From assembly GCA_002702965.1 (NCBI GenBank), contig PADE01000232.1, positions 1 to 7,428 of the forward strand: a stretch of DNA of 7,428 nucleotides, written 5' to 3'. A program made the translations under genes and the position numbers. A model generated the notes under the pieces. The model did not search any database and had not been told where the DNA came from. It saw only the letters and a list, made by a program, of their open reading frames with translations. The first letter of the stretch is position 1. The number at the start of each line of letters is the position of its first letter. Of the stretch, positions 1 to 7,428 are shown piece after piece. The DNA is from Planctomycetaceae bacterium (lineage in GTDB: Bacteria; Planctomycetota; Planctomycetia; Pirellulales; Pirellulaceae).

Positions 1-406
1 CTCCGTTACCGGCCAGGCCCAGTATCTCGGAGGTGAACTGCATGAACACCTGGCCACCGGTGTTAAAGTCGGTCTTGATCGAAGCGGCGTCAAACTTGTC
101 ATCGAATCCGCTCCCGGTGATCTGGATGGCGCCCAGCGTGCTGGGGTCGATCTGCGCACCCTGATTGAACTGAAAACTGAAATCGCGCGGACTGACATAC
201 AGCGTGTCGCCATCGTTGAGCAGTTCGCCGTCGTTCGTCTGGATACTGGCCAGTTGCGCCAGCAGGCGACGATCTTCCAGACTCTCCAGACGCATCGAAC
301 GAAGTGTCTCGGCGCGCCTTCGCGCCTGATCTGTCCGACGACGCCGTTTGTCCGCCCGACGACGTTGAGGTCTGGATGCCGATTTGAACGAGCGCCGGAT
401 GGTCAT
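1..406 (-). CDS. LEPR-XLL-like planctomycete secreted/surface protein, N-terminal part (runs off window)
   Basis: Reading leftward from ATG 406-404, the frame stays open for 135 codons to the window edge, so only the N-terminus is seen. Residues 1-50 are extremely basic (17 Arg and 2 Lys) and end in RLESLEDRRLLA (39-50). This matches the E-x-L-E-x-R-x-L-L pattern of the LEPR-XLL N-terminal signature found on large planctomycete exported proteins, where it is thought to act in targeting. After it, residues 51-135 are acidic, polar and beta-like (QTNDGELLNDGDTLYV, then ITGSGFDDKFDAA), as in Ig-like or adhesin modules of such proteins. An AGGGG sequence (414-418) lies 7 nt before the ATG and supports this start; Met38 is a less likely alternative. 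The full protein is probably very large and located outside the cytoplasm, but the downstream domains are not visible. The family call rests on the motif; any adhesion role is inference. Confidence 0.85.
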   Translation of the reverse strand, partial: MTIRRSFKSASRPQRRRADKRRRRTDQARRRAETLRSMRLESLEDRRLLAQLASIQTNDGELLNDGDTLYVSPRDFSFQFNQGAQIDPSTLGAIQITGSGFDDKFDAASIKTDFNTGGQVFMQFTSEILGLAGNG

Positions 407-413
407 GAACCAA

Positions 414-418
414 CCCCT
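414..418 (-). promoter_or_regulatory. Ribosome binding site for the LEPR-XLL-like gene
   Basis: AGGGG on the minus strand, 7 nt upstream of ATG 406-404. It favours this start over the internal Met38. Confidence 0.5.
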
Positions 419-490
419 AGCATCAAATAGAAACGACGAAAGTTGTTTTCAATAAACTGGTTGCTACTGCACACATAGACCGCGCGTAGG

Positions 491-527
491 TCCGACCGTG
501 ACGTAGGAAACAAATAAATGGGTCGGA
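491..527. repeat. Inverted repeat TCCGACC / GGTCGGA, 23-nt spacer
   Basis: Arms 491-497 and 521-527 are perfect 7-bp reverse complements, extended by one G-T position outside. The spacer is A-rich. No T-run follows on either strand, so a terminator is unlikely; an operator-type dyad in the upstream region of the LEPR-XLL-like gene is possible. Chance occurrence cannot be excluded for arms this short. Confidence 0.4.
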
Positions 528-543
528 TAGATAAAAAGGGGGT

Positions 544-577
544 TATAGGCAGAATTTTCGCGCAAGATCGGCCTATA
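544..577. repeat. Inverted repeat TATAGGC / GCCTATA, 20-nt spacer
   Basis: Arms 544-550 and 571-577 are perfect 7-bp reverse complements. The centre lies about 51 bp (roughly five helical turns) from the centre of the dyad at 491-527. It sits 30 bp upstream of the possible small ORF at 608 and in the far upstream region of the LEPR-XLL-like gene. It could be a binding site for a dimeric regulator, but this is inference. Confidence 0.4.
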
Positions 578-607
578 TGTGTTGAATTCTAATCGCAGGT
601 GAAGTGA

Positions 608-793
608 ATGCAACGAAAAAGCACGTCGTCTCAATCGGCAGTGGCGCGAGTTAAACCGAAACAATTACACGATTTTGGACGAACAGGGCAAGACGTCCGG
701 TGGCGCAAGACCGATTGCGCGGGAAACTCTTTCGGATTATCCGGACCAAACCGGCTAAACAACCCTGCAAATACTGTGTTTACAACCATGTAG
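608..793 (+). CDS. Possible small protein, 61 aa, unrecognised
   Basis: An ATG at 608 is preceded by AGGTGA (597-602) with a 5-nt gap, a good Shine-Dalgarno match, and opens 61 codons to a TAG at 791-793. The product is basic at the N-terminus (MQRKSTSSQSAVARVKPK), has one Cys, no hydrophobic segment and no motif I recognise. Third-position G+C is about 47% by my count, which looks lower than in the long genes of the window, so coding support is weak. It stands alone between two minus-strand genes. It may be a lineage-specific small protein, or a chance ORF behind a chance ribosome binding site; I slightly favour chance. Confidence 0.25.
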   Translation: MQRKSTSSQSAVARVKPKQLHDFGRTGQDVRWRKTDCAGNSFGLSGPNRLNNPANTVFTTM

Positions 794-855
794 ACCGCAC
801 TTGCACCGATCGCCCGTCAGCGACCGGCTCTGCCCGCAGCGCTGCGAACCGTGAT

Positions 856-978
856 TCGGTCGGCCCAGACCATCGACACTAAGGGGGCCACAGGTCCGGG
901 GACCCGTCTCCCCGGGCCGGACTGACGCCGCCGAGCTCTGAAGATGGCCCCGTCGGGCGCATGTCAGGGGCCGACCGA
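856..978. other. Nested inverted repeats (possible structured RNA or long 3' UTR fold)
   Basis: Three pairs of complementary arms are nested. The outer pair is TCGGTCGGCCC (856-866) with GGGCCGACCGA (968-978), 11 bp perfect. The middle pair is GGGGCCA (884-890) with TGGCCCC (945-951), 7 bp perfect. The inner pair is GGTCCGGGGA (893-902) with TCCCCGGGCC (909-918), 10 bp with one G-T position and a 6-nt loop. All three can form together without conflict. The structure begins 28 bp beyond the stop of the minus-strand oxygenase gene, so it would lie in that gene's 3' UTR if transcribed. High GC content raises the chance of accidental pairing. The pairing is read directly; a function is not shown. 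Confidence 0.45.
893..918 (-). terminator. GC-rich hairpin, possible terminator of the oxygenase gene
   Basis: A 10-bp stem (893-902 with 909-918, one G-T position) closes a 6-nt loop, about 88 bp beyond the oxygenase stop codon. The stem is almost all G-C and should be very stable. No T-run follows on the minus strand, so it is not a canonical intrinsic terminator. It could still pause polymerase or protect the 3' end from decay. Confidence 0.35.
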
Positions 979-1005
979 GGTGACTCCGGCGCCACGCCGG
1001 CCGAT

Positions 1006-1956
1006 TCAAACGCCCCGCACCAGGCTCTCCGCGGCGTAACCGATCAAGTACCGCAGGGTGGGGGAAAAACGGGCCGCGCGATCGCGCGGAATGGCGCGAC
1101 GAAAATCGTGAAAGGGCTTGATCCAGGAACGGCAGTAGTAACCGAGCACCGCCCGGCGCGGCTGATCGGTACGATTGGGACCGCTGCGGTGCCAGGTGTT
1201 CGAGAGCCAGATGGCCACCGAACCGGCCGGCGCGGTGAGCGTGATCTGGCCCTCCAAATCGGTGTCCGACCAGGGTGGCTTGCGGCGGCTGCGGTGACTG
1301 CCGGGCACCACCTGGGTCGCGCCGTTGTCGAGGGTAAAGTCATCCAGCATCCAGGCGTTCTGCACGGTCAGAGGAATGTCGGGGAGCGGCTCGGGCAACT
1401 GTCCCAACGGGACATCGACATGCCAGGCACCGCCGCCGGTCTGAGCGCCCACGCTGGTCGCGCTACAATCCGATAATAGGCTATCCTCGCCCAACACACC
1501 GCGCACCATCGGCAAAATCTGCGCATGCTCTGCCACAGCGCAAGCTGCCGTCGATTTTCCGAGCAGATTCCAGATACGCTGCGAGCGATCGTGATCGAAT
1601 CGCGTCGGTAAGTGGAGAAAGGTCTTGTTGACCAACTCGGGTGGCACCGGCCACGGTGTATCGAGCTGCTCGTGGCGCGTCCGCCTGATAAACCGCAGAA
1701 TGCGTTCGAGTTCCTGACTGCTGACCGCATAGTGCTGCGCAAAATAGGTGCGCAAGTCGTCGTCGGCGAGACTGGAACATGCGGGCCCCGGATCGGGGGG
1801 CGCCGCTCGCTCCACCTCAAATTGCGCGGCAACCTGTGCGCGTAGCTCGGCCAACTGCGCAGCGGCGAGCAGACCTTCGATCACCACGTAACCTTCGGTC
1901 TGAAGATGCTCGTAGGCCTCCCGCCAACGCGCAGTGGAAAGCGAGTCGGACGTCAT
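1006..1956 (-). CDS. Phytanoyl-CoA dioxygenase (PhyH) family Fe(II)/2-oxoglutarate oxygenase
   Basis: A 316-aa protein of the PhyH family, cytoplasmic non-haem iron oxygenases that couple 2-oxoglutarate decarboxylation to hydroxylation of a substrate. The iron-binding facial triad is present: H179-x-D181 in GAWHVDVPLG and H256 in NTWHRSGPN. An Arg of QPRR (267-268) after H256 is the likely 2-oxoglutarate carboxylate contact. LDNGATQVVPGSH (210-221 region) is the typical PhyH core motif. The N-terminus (YEHLQTEGYVVIEGLL) is also characteristic. The start at 1956 is chosen because AGGGAGG (1966-1972) lies 9 nt upstream; the frame stays open to a GTG at 2022, but that would add an unlikely 22-residue tail. 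Length is normal for the family. The gene is divergent from acs. The family is widely expanded in planctomycetes and its substrates are mostly unknown; the neighbours do not identify the substrate. True phytanoyl-CoA hydroxylation is not implied. Confidence 0.9.
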   Translation of the reverse strand: MTSDSLSTARWREAYEHLQTEGYVVIEGLLAAAQLAELRAQVAAQFEVERAAPPDPGPACSSLADDDLRTYFAQHYAVSSQELERILRFIRRTRHEQLDTPWPVPPELVNKTFLHLPTRFDHDRSQRIWNLLGKSTAACAVAEHAQILPMVRGVLGEDSLLSDCSATSVGAQTGGGAWHVDVPLGQLPEPLPDIPLTVQNAWMLDDFTLDNGATQVVPGSHRSRRKPPWSDTDLEGQITLTAPAGSVAIWLSNTWHRSGPNRTDQPRRAVLGYYCRSWIKPFHDFRRAIPRDRAARFSPTLRYLIGYAAESLVRGV

Positions 1957-1965
1957 TGGGTCCTG

Positions 1966-1972
1966 CCTCCCT
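1966..1972 (-). promoter_or_regulatory. Ribosome binding site of the oxygenase gene
   Basis: AGGGAGG on the minus strand, 9 nt before ATG 1956-1954. This strong match decides the start against the upstream in-frame GTG at 2022. Confidence 0.65.
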
Positions 1973-2124
1973 GAAGGGGGTGACCGACCGCCCCGCCCGT
2001 CGAAACGGAGCAGGGGTGCCACGGCGAGAAAAACCTAAGCCCCGTGCCCGGATCACCAAGGGGCGACTCAGCGGGACGACTCGGCTCCGCGCGCGCCAAC
2101 CGTTTTATCAACGCCTGGGCTTCG

Positions 2125-2153
2125 TTGACACCCCCTCGGGCGAGCCCTAGAAT
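2125..2153 (+). promoter_or_regulatory. Sigma-70 type promoter of acs
   Basis: TTGACA (2125-2130, perfect -35) is followed by exactly 17 bp and TAGAAT (2148-2153, five of six matches to the -10 consensus). Transcription would start near 2160, leaving a leader of about 50 nt before the acs ATG at 2212. It lies between the divergent oxygenase and acs genes and faces acs. Because it lies inside the longest open frame of acs, it also argues that translation starts downstream of it. How closely planctomycete promoters follow this consensus is less well known. Confidence 0.7.
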
Positions 2154-2211
2154 CCGGGCGATTGTGCAAAAACTTGAGTTTGACTCGACGGATGATTCGG
2201 GGGGCTTGCCG

Positions 2212-4146
<1,935 letters not shown>

Positions 4147-4376
4147 TCGCCGGCCGGCGCCGAGTACACTGAGCCGCCCGCTCACCAGCATCCGTCGTGG
4201 CTCGCGCCGGCGACCCCGGTCTCGCGCAGCCAGGGCGTTTGGAGAAGCGACCCGAGCGATCAGCCCAACGGCGCGTCACACGCGGACGCGGCTGAGAAGC
4301 CAAACACCATCGCCTATCGGATCGTTACCGAACCGCCGGCCCACAACCGTGTAGATTGCAGGGAGCCATGCCGACC
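4147..4376 (+). other. Spacer between acs and the aminotransferase gene
   Basis: A GC-rich 230-bp spacer between two genes on the same strand. It holds a 12-bp palindrome, CGCCGGCCGGCG (4148-4159), directly after the acs stop, and a bulged hairpin at 4198-4232. I see no near-consensus promoter and no credible ORF. The length suggests the aminotransferase is transcribed separately from acs. Confidence 0.5.
4198..4232 (+). terminator. Weak candidate terminator hairpin after acs
   Basis: TGGCT-c-GCGC (4198-4207) pairs with GCGCAGCCA (4224-4232): a 9-bp stem with one bulged C and a 16-nt loop, about 50 bp after the acs stop. The following bases (GGGCGTTT) give only a poor T-run, so termination activity is uncertain. 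Confidence 0.25.
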
Positions 4377-5495
4377 ATGTCCTGGATTGCCGACCGCACA
4401 GCAGCTTTCGACAGCAGCGGAATTCGCAAAGTCTTTGATCTCGCAAGCCAACTTGAAAACCCCGTCAATTTGTCGATCGGCCAGCCCGACTTTGACGTTC
4501 CACTGCCGATTCGCGAGGCGCTGATTGAAGCCGTTCAAAGCGGCAAGAACGGGTACGCCCTCACCCAGGGAATGCCCGTACTCAAAGAAGCCCTCCAGGG
4601 GCGGATCGCTGCCGACTACGACCACGCCGACCGCGATGTTTTCGTCTGTTCGGGTACCAGCGGTGGACTCGTACTGGCCCTCTTTTCGCTCGTCAACCCG
4701 GGCGAAGAGGTGATCCTCTTTGACCCCTTCTTTGTGATGTACCAACCGCTCGTCAAACTGGTCGGTGGGCAGCCCGTTCTGATCGATACCTATCCCGACT
4801 TTCGCATTGATTTGAACCGCGTGGAAGAGGCGATTTCACCGCGCACGAAGTTGATTCTGTTGAACAGTCCCGCCAATCCAACCGGGGTCACCGCCAACCC
4901 CGAAGAGATCCGTGGTTTGGCCGAACTGGCCGAGCGACACGACGTGGCGCTCCTGTCGGACGAAATCTATCGGCATTTCTGTTACGACGAGCCCTTTGTT
5001 TCACCCGCCAGCTTCAATGAACGCACCATCGTCATCGATGGTTTTTCCAAGAGTTACGCGATGACGGGCTGGCGGGTCGGATTTGTACACGGGCCCGCCG
5101 AGATCATCGACACGATGGTCAAACTGCAGCAGTACTCGTTCGTCTGCGCGCCTCAGCCTGCCCAGTGGGCCGCCGCGGCCGCGCTCGACGTCGATGTCCG
5201 AGGCCCGATTGCAGACTACCGACGCAAACGCGACCTGGTGTACGACGGGCTCCGCGACCGCTACGACTTAACGCGCCCAGGAGGTGCGTTCTACGCCTTT
5301 CCCAAGGCACCCTGGGGCACGGGCACCGAATTCGTGGAGGCCGCAATCGCCCAAAATCTGTTGATCATTCCAGGCAATATCTTCAGCCGCCACGATACGC
5401 ATTTTCGTCTCTCGTACGCTGCCGGCGACGATGTGATCGAGCGGGGAATCGAACTCTTGAACGCGATGGCAGGGGGCCCGCGGACAAACGGTTAG
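4377..5495 (+). CDS. Class I/II PLP-dependent aminotransferase
   Basis: A 372-aa fold-type I aminotransferase, cytoplasmic, moving an amino group between an amino acid and a 2-oxo acid through pyridoxal phosphate. Numbering is from ATG 4377. Seen are SIGQPDFDVP near 33-42, NSPANPTG (163-170) with the cofactor-contacting Asn, and SDEIYRHF (194-201) with the Asp that pairs with the pyridine nitrogen. The PLP-binding Lys is K225 in GFSKSYAMTGWR, and R344 in HFRLSYA is the substrate carboxylate Arg. All key residues are present. This resembles the aspartate/alanine aminotransferase group, but the amino-acid substrate cannot be fixed from sequence. AGGGAG (4360-4365) lies 11 nt before ATG 4377 but only 2 nt before ATG 4368, so 4377 is preferred; starting at 4368 would add three residues. 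The stop overlaps the 3' end of the opposite gene by 4 bp. Confidence 0.93.
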   Translation: MSWIADRTAAFDSSGIRKVFDLASQLENPVNLSIGQPDFDVPLPIREALIEAVQSGKNGYALTQGMPVLKEALQGRIAADYDHADRDVFVCSGTSGGLVLALFSLVNPGEEVILFDPFFVMYQPLVKLVGGQPVLIDTYPDFRIDLNRVEEAISPRTKLILLNSPANPTGVTANPEEIRGLAELAERHDVALLSDEIYRHFCYDEPFVSPASFNERTIVIDGFSKSYAMTGWRVGFVHGPAEIIDTMVKLQQYSFVCAPQPAQWAAAAALDVDVRGPIADYRRKRDLVYDGLRDRYDLTRPGGAFYAFPKAPWGTGTEFVEAAIAQNLLIIPGNIFSRHDTHFRLSYAAGDDVIERGIELLNAMAGGPRTNG

Positions 5496-7405
5496 GGGCG
5501 TCTCAACAGCACCCCCGTGTGAAGCCAACCATCGGGCTGGGTGCGGACAAAAAAACCGCCGGGCGTCAGGTAGGGAATCGCGAACGCAAACGGCGGCAAC
5601 TTACTGCCGTCGAGTTCCTGAACCCGCTGGCGATTCTGCTCTGCCGGGCCAAACAGCCGGTTCAACGACTTGCCCAACAACGTCTGGGACTGCGGCATCC
5701 GCCCCTGCTGGAACAACTCGTAATTGGTCTGCCAGGCGCGCTGCGGTTGAGTGAAGAAACGAAAGCTGGACGTGTCCCCTCCCAGTCGATCGAGCGCCCG
5801 ACTGACCCGTAGGAATGCTTGGCTCTCCGCCAGCGGTTGGGGAGGCGTATCGAGTACGCTGCGGATCGCCTCTACGTGGGACGCGATCAGCAGCGCATTT
5901 TGCGCCACCGCCACCGCGTAGGAACCGCCTTGCTCTACCGCATCCAGATCGGACTCGAGAGGGAGCAAGGGAGATTCGCTTTCCTCAACCCCCAACACCT
6001 CCCATACCGAATGCCCGTCGACCTTGTGTTCGAGCGCGTCTTCGTTCGCCTGCATGATCCGCTTCAACGTACCGGAGACCTTCACCGCGTTGCGCAAATT
6101 GATCGCCAACAGGAGCAACTCGCTGTCGGGAGCGGTGGGCTGTCGATTCTGGACCACGAACGTGGTCCGCTCGGCCAACTGCGACACCAATTCCTCCCGC
6201 ACGTCGATCATCGGCCCCTTGGGATCGCTCTTCAGACCGTCCAGAACCTCTTGAAAAATCGGCTCTCCGGCCAACGCGTCGACGAGTGTTTCCGCGTAAT
6301 TAAAAGCCTCACGGGTACGCCAATTGAACGTAAAGTGGGTCGCGGTATCGGCCGACACCCAAGCCGCGGGGCGCAAGTCACCATTGGGGAAATCGAGCAT
6401 CCGCGCAGCCAACCGCAACTGCGTGTTGCCGTTGACCCGCGGCGCATAAATCATGGTCCGCGCCAACACGTCGAATTCGTCCGTGGCAAACCACAGACGA
6501 CCGCCGATACCGCCGATCACGTCGAAACCCTGACTGGCTAAGATCCGCACGTAGTCTCGCCCGCGCCGCTGCCCCGGTTTTCGCAGATCGTCCTGAATGG
6601 CGCGAGCGTAAACGAACGGATCGACGTACCAAGCCATGTCGGGCGACCGCTGCGCGGGATCACGTGAGCGTTGCGTAATGACCCGAAAACGGGGATTGGC
6701 AGCCAGCGTTGTCGAAGCGTCACGACGAGACGCTTTGGCTGCCAGACGAGCGATGATCTCGGTGGCCACCGCCGCCCGGTTGGTGGCGCAAAACCACCCC
6801 TCTTGCACCCACAGAAAAACATGGGAGGACGGCCGCTTTTCCTCCGCGGGCAGGGTCAGGCGATCCGTACGCACGCCACCGATGACAAATTGTTGGGCGG
6901 TCGCTCCGGCAGCCACCTGCTCGCGAACTTTTCTCTCCAGGAGCTGTTGCGCCGCCGCGACGTGCCCAAACACGTCGGCCAACACCACCACTCCGGTCGC
7001 GCCCCGTTTGCCATTGGGGGGCACAAAAGCGACGGCGATTTCACCGCCGTCGACCTCATCAATCTCGCTCCAGGTCAATCGCAATTTGCGCAACTGCGCA
7101 AATTTCTCTTCCAGTTGCGCACGCAGATCTTGGGCAAAGGGCTGCATCTGCGGCGTCGCCGTTAACTCTCCGATCCCGGTCTTTTCCCAATGCTTGCGCA
7201 GCGTGTCGAAGTCGGCCACCGAGAAGAAGGCAGCGCTCCGCGACGGCAAAATCTGTTCACTGCTGCGGCGCGGTTCGGCGGCCGCAGCGCCGAGCCCAGC
7301 CAGTTGCCCGGCCGCGACGACCAGCAATCCGCACAGCCACCACCGCGCCGCGCTGAGACTCCGCGCCGGCCGTTGCCCGCGGTCGTCGTACGTAGCGATT
7401 CGCAT
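5492..7405 (-). CDS. Exported planctomycete protein of unknown function, 637 aa
   Basis: A protein with an N-terminal signal peptide: basic residues up to R21, a hydrophobic core W22-L38, and AAA ending at 43 before EP, so cleavage is likely after A43. No further membrane span is evident, so it should act in the periplasm or at the surface. The mature start, QILPSRSAAFFSVADFDTLRKHWEKTGIGEL, resembles the opening of a broad group of planctomycete secreted proteins I have seen only as hypothetical. Alternating strand-rich segments (GGEIAVAFV, FVIGGVRTDRL, ELLLLAINLRN, SYAVAVAQNALLIASHVEAI) suggest a repeated alpha/beta unit. No catalytic motif is recognised. ATG 7405 is the only sensible start because no ATG, GTG or TTG follows before the signal core. 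That ATG lies inside a perfect hairpin and no ribosome binding site is visible in the 23 nt available upstream. Function is unknown. Confidence 0.85.
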   Translation of the reverse strand: MRIATYDDRGQRPARSLSAARWWLCGLLVVAAGQLAGLGAAAAEPRRSSEQILPSRSAAFFSVADFDTLRKHWEKTGIGELTATPQMQPFAQDLRAQLEEKFAQLRKLRLTWSEIDEVDGGEIAVAFVPPNGKRGATGVVVLADVFGHVAAAQQLLERKVREQVAAGATAQQFVIGGVRTDRLTLPAEEKRPSSHVFLWVQEGWFCATNRAAVATEIIARLAAKASRRDASTTLAANPRFRVITQRSRDPAQRSPDMAWYVDPFVYARAIQDDLRKPGQRRGRDYVRILASQGFDVIGGIGGRLWFATDEFDVLARTMIYAPRVNGNTQLRLAARMLDFPNGDLRPAAWVSADTATHFTFNWRTREAFNYAETLVDALAGEPIFQEVLDGLKSDPKGPMIDVREELVSQLAERTTFVVQNRQPTAPDSELLLLAINLRNAVKVSGTLKRIMQANEDALEHKVDGHSVWEVLGVEESESPLLPLESDLDAVEQGGSYAVAVAQNALLIASHVEAIRSVLDTPPQPLAESQAFLRVSRALDRLGGDTSSFRFFTQPQRAWQTNYELFQQGRMPQSQTLLGKSLNRLFGPAEQNRQRVQELDGSKLPPFAFAIPYLTPGGFFVRTQPDGWLHTGVLLRRP

Positions 7406-7425
7406 CGGTCGGCCGATGCGAATCG
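7396..7425 (-). repeat. Perfect 13-bp hairpin enclosing a start codon
   Basis: CGATTCGCATCGG (7396-7408) and CCGATGCGAATCG (7413-7425) are exact reverse complements separated by 4 nt (7409-7412). On the minus strand the ATG of the 637-aa gene (7405-7403) falls within the 3' arm, so in the mRNA the start codon would be fully base-paired. No T-run follows. It could control translation initiation, act as a DNA operator, or both. The pairing is certain from the sequence; the role is inference. Confidence 0.85.
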
Positions 7426-7428
7426 GAG

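Larger units (their letters stand above)
407..1005. other. 599-bp intergenic region without a convincing conserved gene
   Basis: This stretch separates the 5' end of the LEPR-XLL-like gene from the 3' end of the oxygenase gene. The part from 421 to about 600 is clearly richer in A and T than the rest of the window, as expected for a control region. It contains two 7-bp inverted repeats (491-527 and 544-577). The middle holds one possible small ORF (608-793). The part from about 800 to 1005 is GC-rich and full of dyads, including a 12-bp palindrome at 835-846 and a nested set at 856-978. No tRNA or rRNA pattern was found on either strand. Other reading frames here are short and look like chance openings. 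Confidence 0.7.

Noticed and set aside
99..413. A 104-codon minus-strand frame from a TTG at 413.
   Set aside because: The frame offset from it, starting at ATG 406, carries the ESLEDRRLL motif and the ribosome binding site; this one is its shadow.
424..452. TTGAAA, 17 bp, then TATTTG on the minus strand as a promoter for the LEPR-XLL-like gene.
   Set aside because: The -10 matches only three of six bases, and transcription would start at the ribosome binding site itself.
835..846. The 12-bp palindrome CGCAGCGCTGCG.
   Set aside because: It has no loop and no nearby gene start, and is plausible by chance in GC-rich DNA.
700..882. A 60-codon plus-strand frame overlapping the possible small ORF.
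   Set aside because: No ribosome binding site, no motif and Arg/Ser-rich GC-driven composition; nothing shows it is a frameshifted continuation of the 608 ORF.
961..1476. A 171-codon plus-strand open frame.
   Set aside because: It is antisense to the oxygenase gene, whose catalytic motifs are intact.
2044..2211. An N-terminal extension of acs to GTG 2044.
   Set aside because: The acs promoter lies inside this stretch, and the extra 56 residues do not resemble any Acs N-terminus.
5819..6541. A 240-codon plus-strand open frame antisense to the exported protein gene.
   Set aside because: It is a shadow of the signal-peptide-bearing 637-aa gene, with low-complexity Arg-rich composition and no motif.

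Overview
The window looks like chromosomal DNA of a GC-rich planctomycete, probably a Pirellulales-type lineage. The clearest sign is the gene entering from the left edge. It encodes a very arginine-rich leader followed by an ESLEDRRLL motif, a variant of the LEPR-XLL N-terminal signature of large planctomycete surface and secreted proteins. The exported 637-residue protein at the right end is also of a type I associate with planctomycetes. The order assignment is inference; the phylum is fairly well supported.

Layout. At 1-406 (minus) is the N-terminal 135 codons of a LEPR-XLL-like secreted protein. At 407-1005 is a 599-bp region without a convincing conserved gene. Its AT-rich left third carries two 7-bp inverted repeats and a possible 61-codon ORF with a good ribosome binding site. 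Its GC-rich right third carries three nested inverted repeats just beyond the 3' end of the next gene. At 1006-1956 (minus) is a phytanoyl-CoA dioxygenase (PhyH) family Fe(II)/2-oxoglutarate oxygenase. At 1957-2211 is a divergent control region with a near-consensus sigma-70 type promoter (TTGACA, 17 bp, TAGAAT) firing rightward into acs. At 2212-4146 (plus) is acetyl-CoA synthetase. At 4147-4376 is a spacer with a weak hairpin. At 4377-5495 (plus) is a class I/II PLP-dependent aminotransferase. At 5492-7405 (minus) is an exported protein of unknown function, which overlaps the aminotransferase tail-to-tail by 4 bp.

The genes do not form an obvious pathway or operon. Acs makes acetyl-CoA from acetate, and the aminotransferase serves amino-acid metabolism. 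The oxygenase substrate is unknown, and the two flanking secreted proteins belong to the cell-surface repertoire. Strand switches and spacers suggest mostly single-gene transcription units.

I saw no transposase, CRISPR array, tRNA, rRNA or phage gene, and no clear sign of a new multi-gene system. The most unusual signals are non-coding. One is a perfect 13-bp hairpin that buries the start codon of the 637-residue gene, at the right edge. The other is the nested dyad structure downstream of the oxygenase gene.
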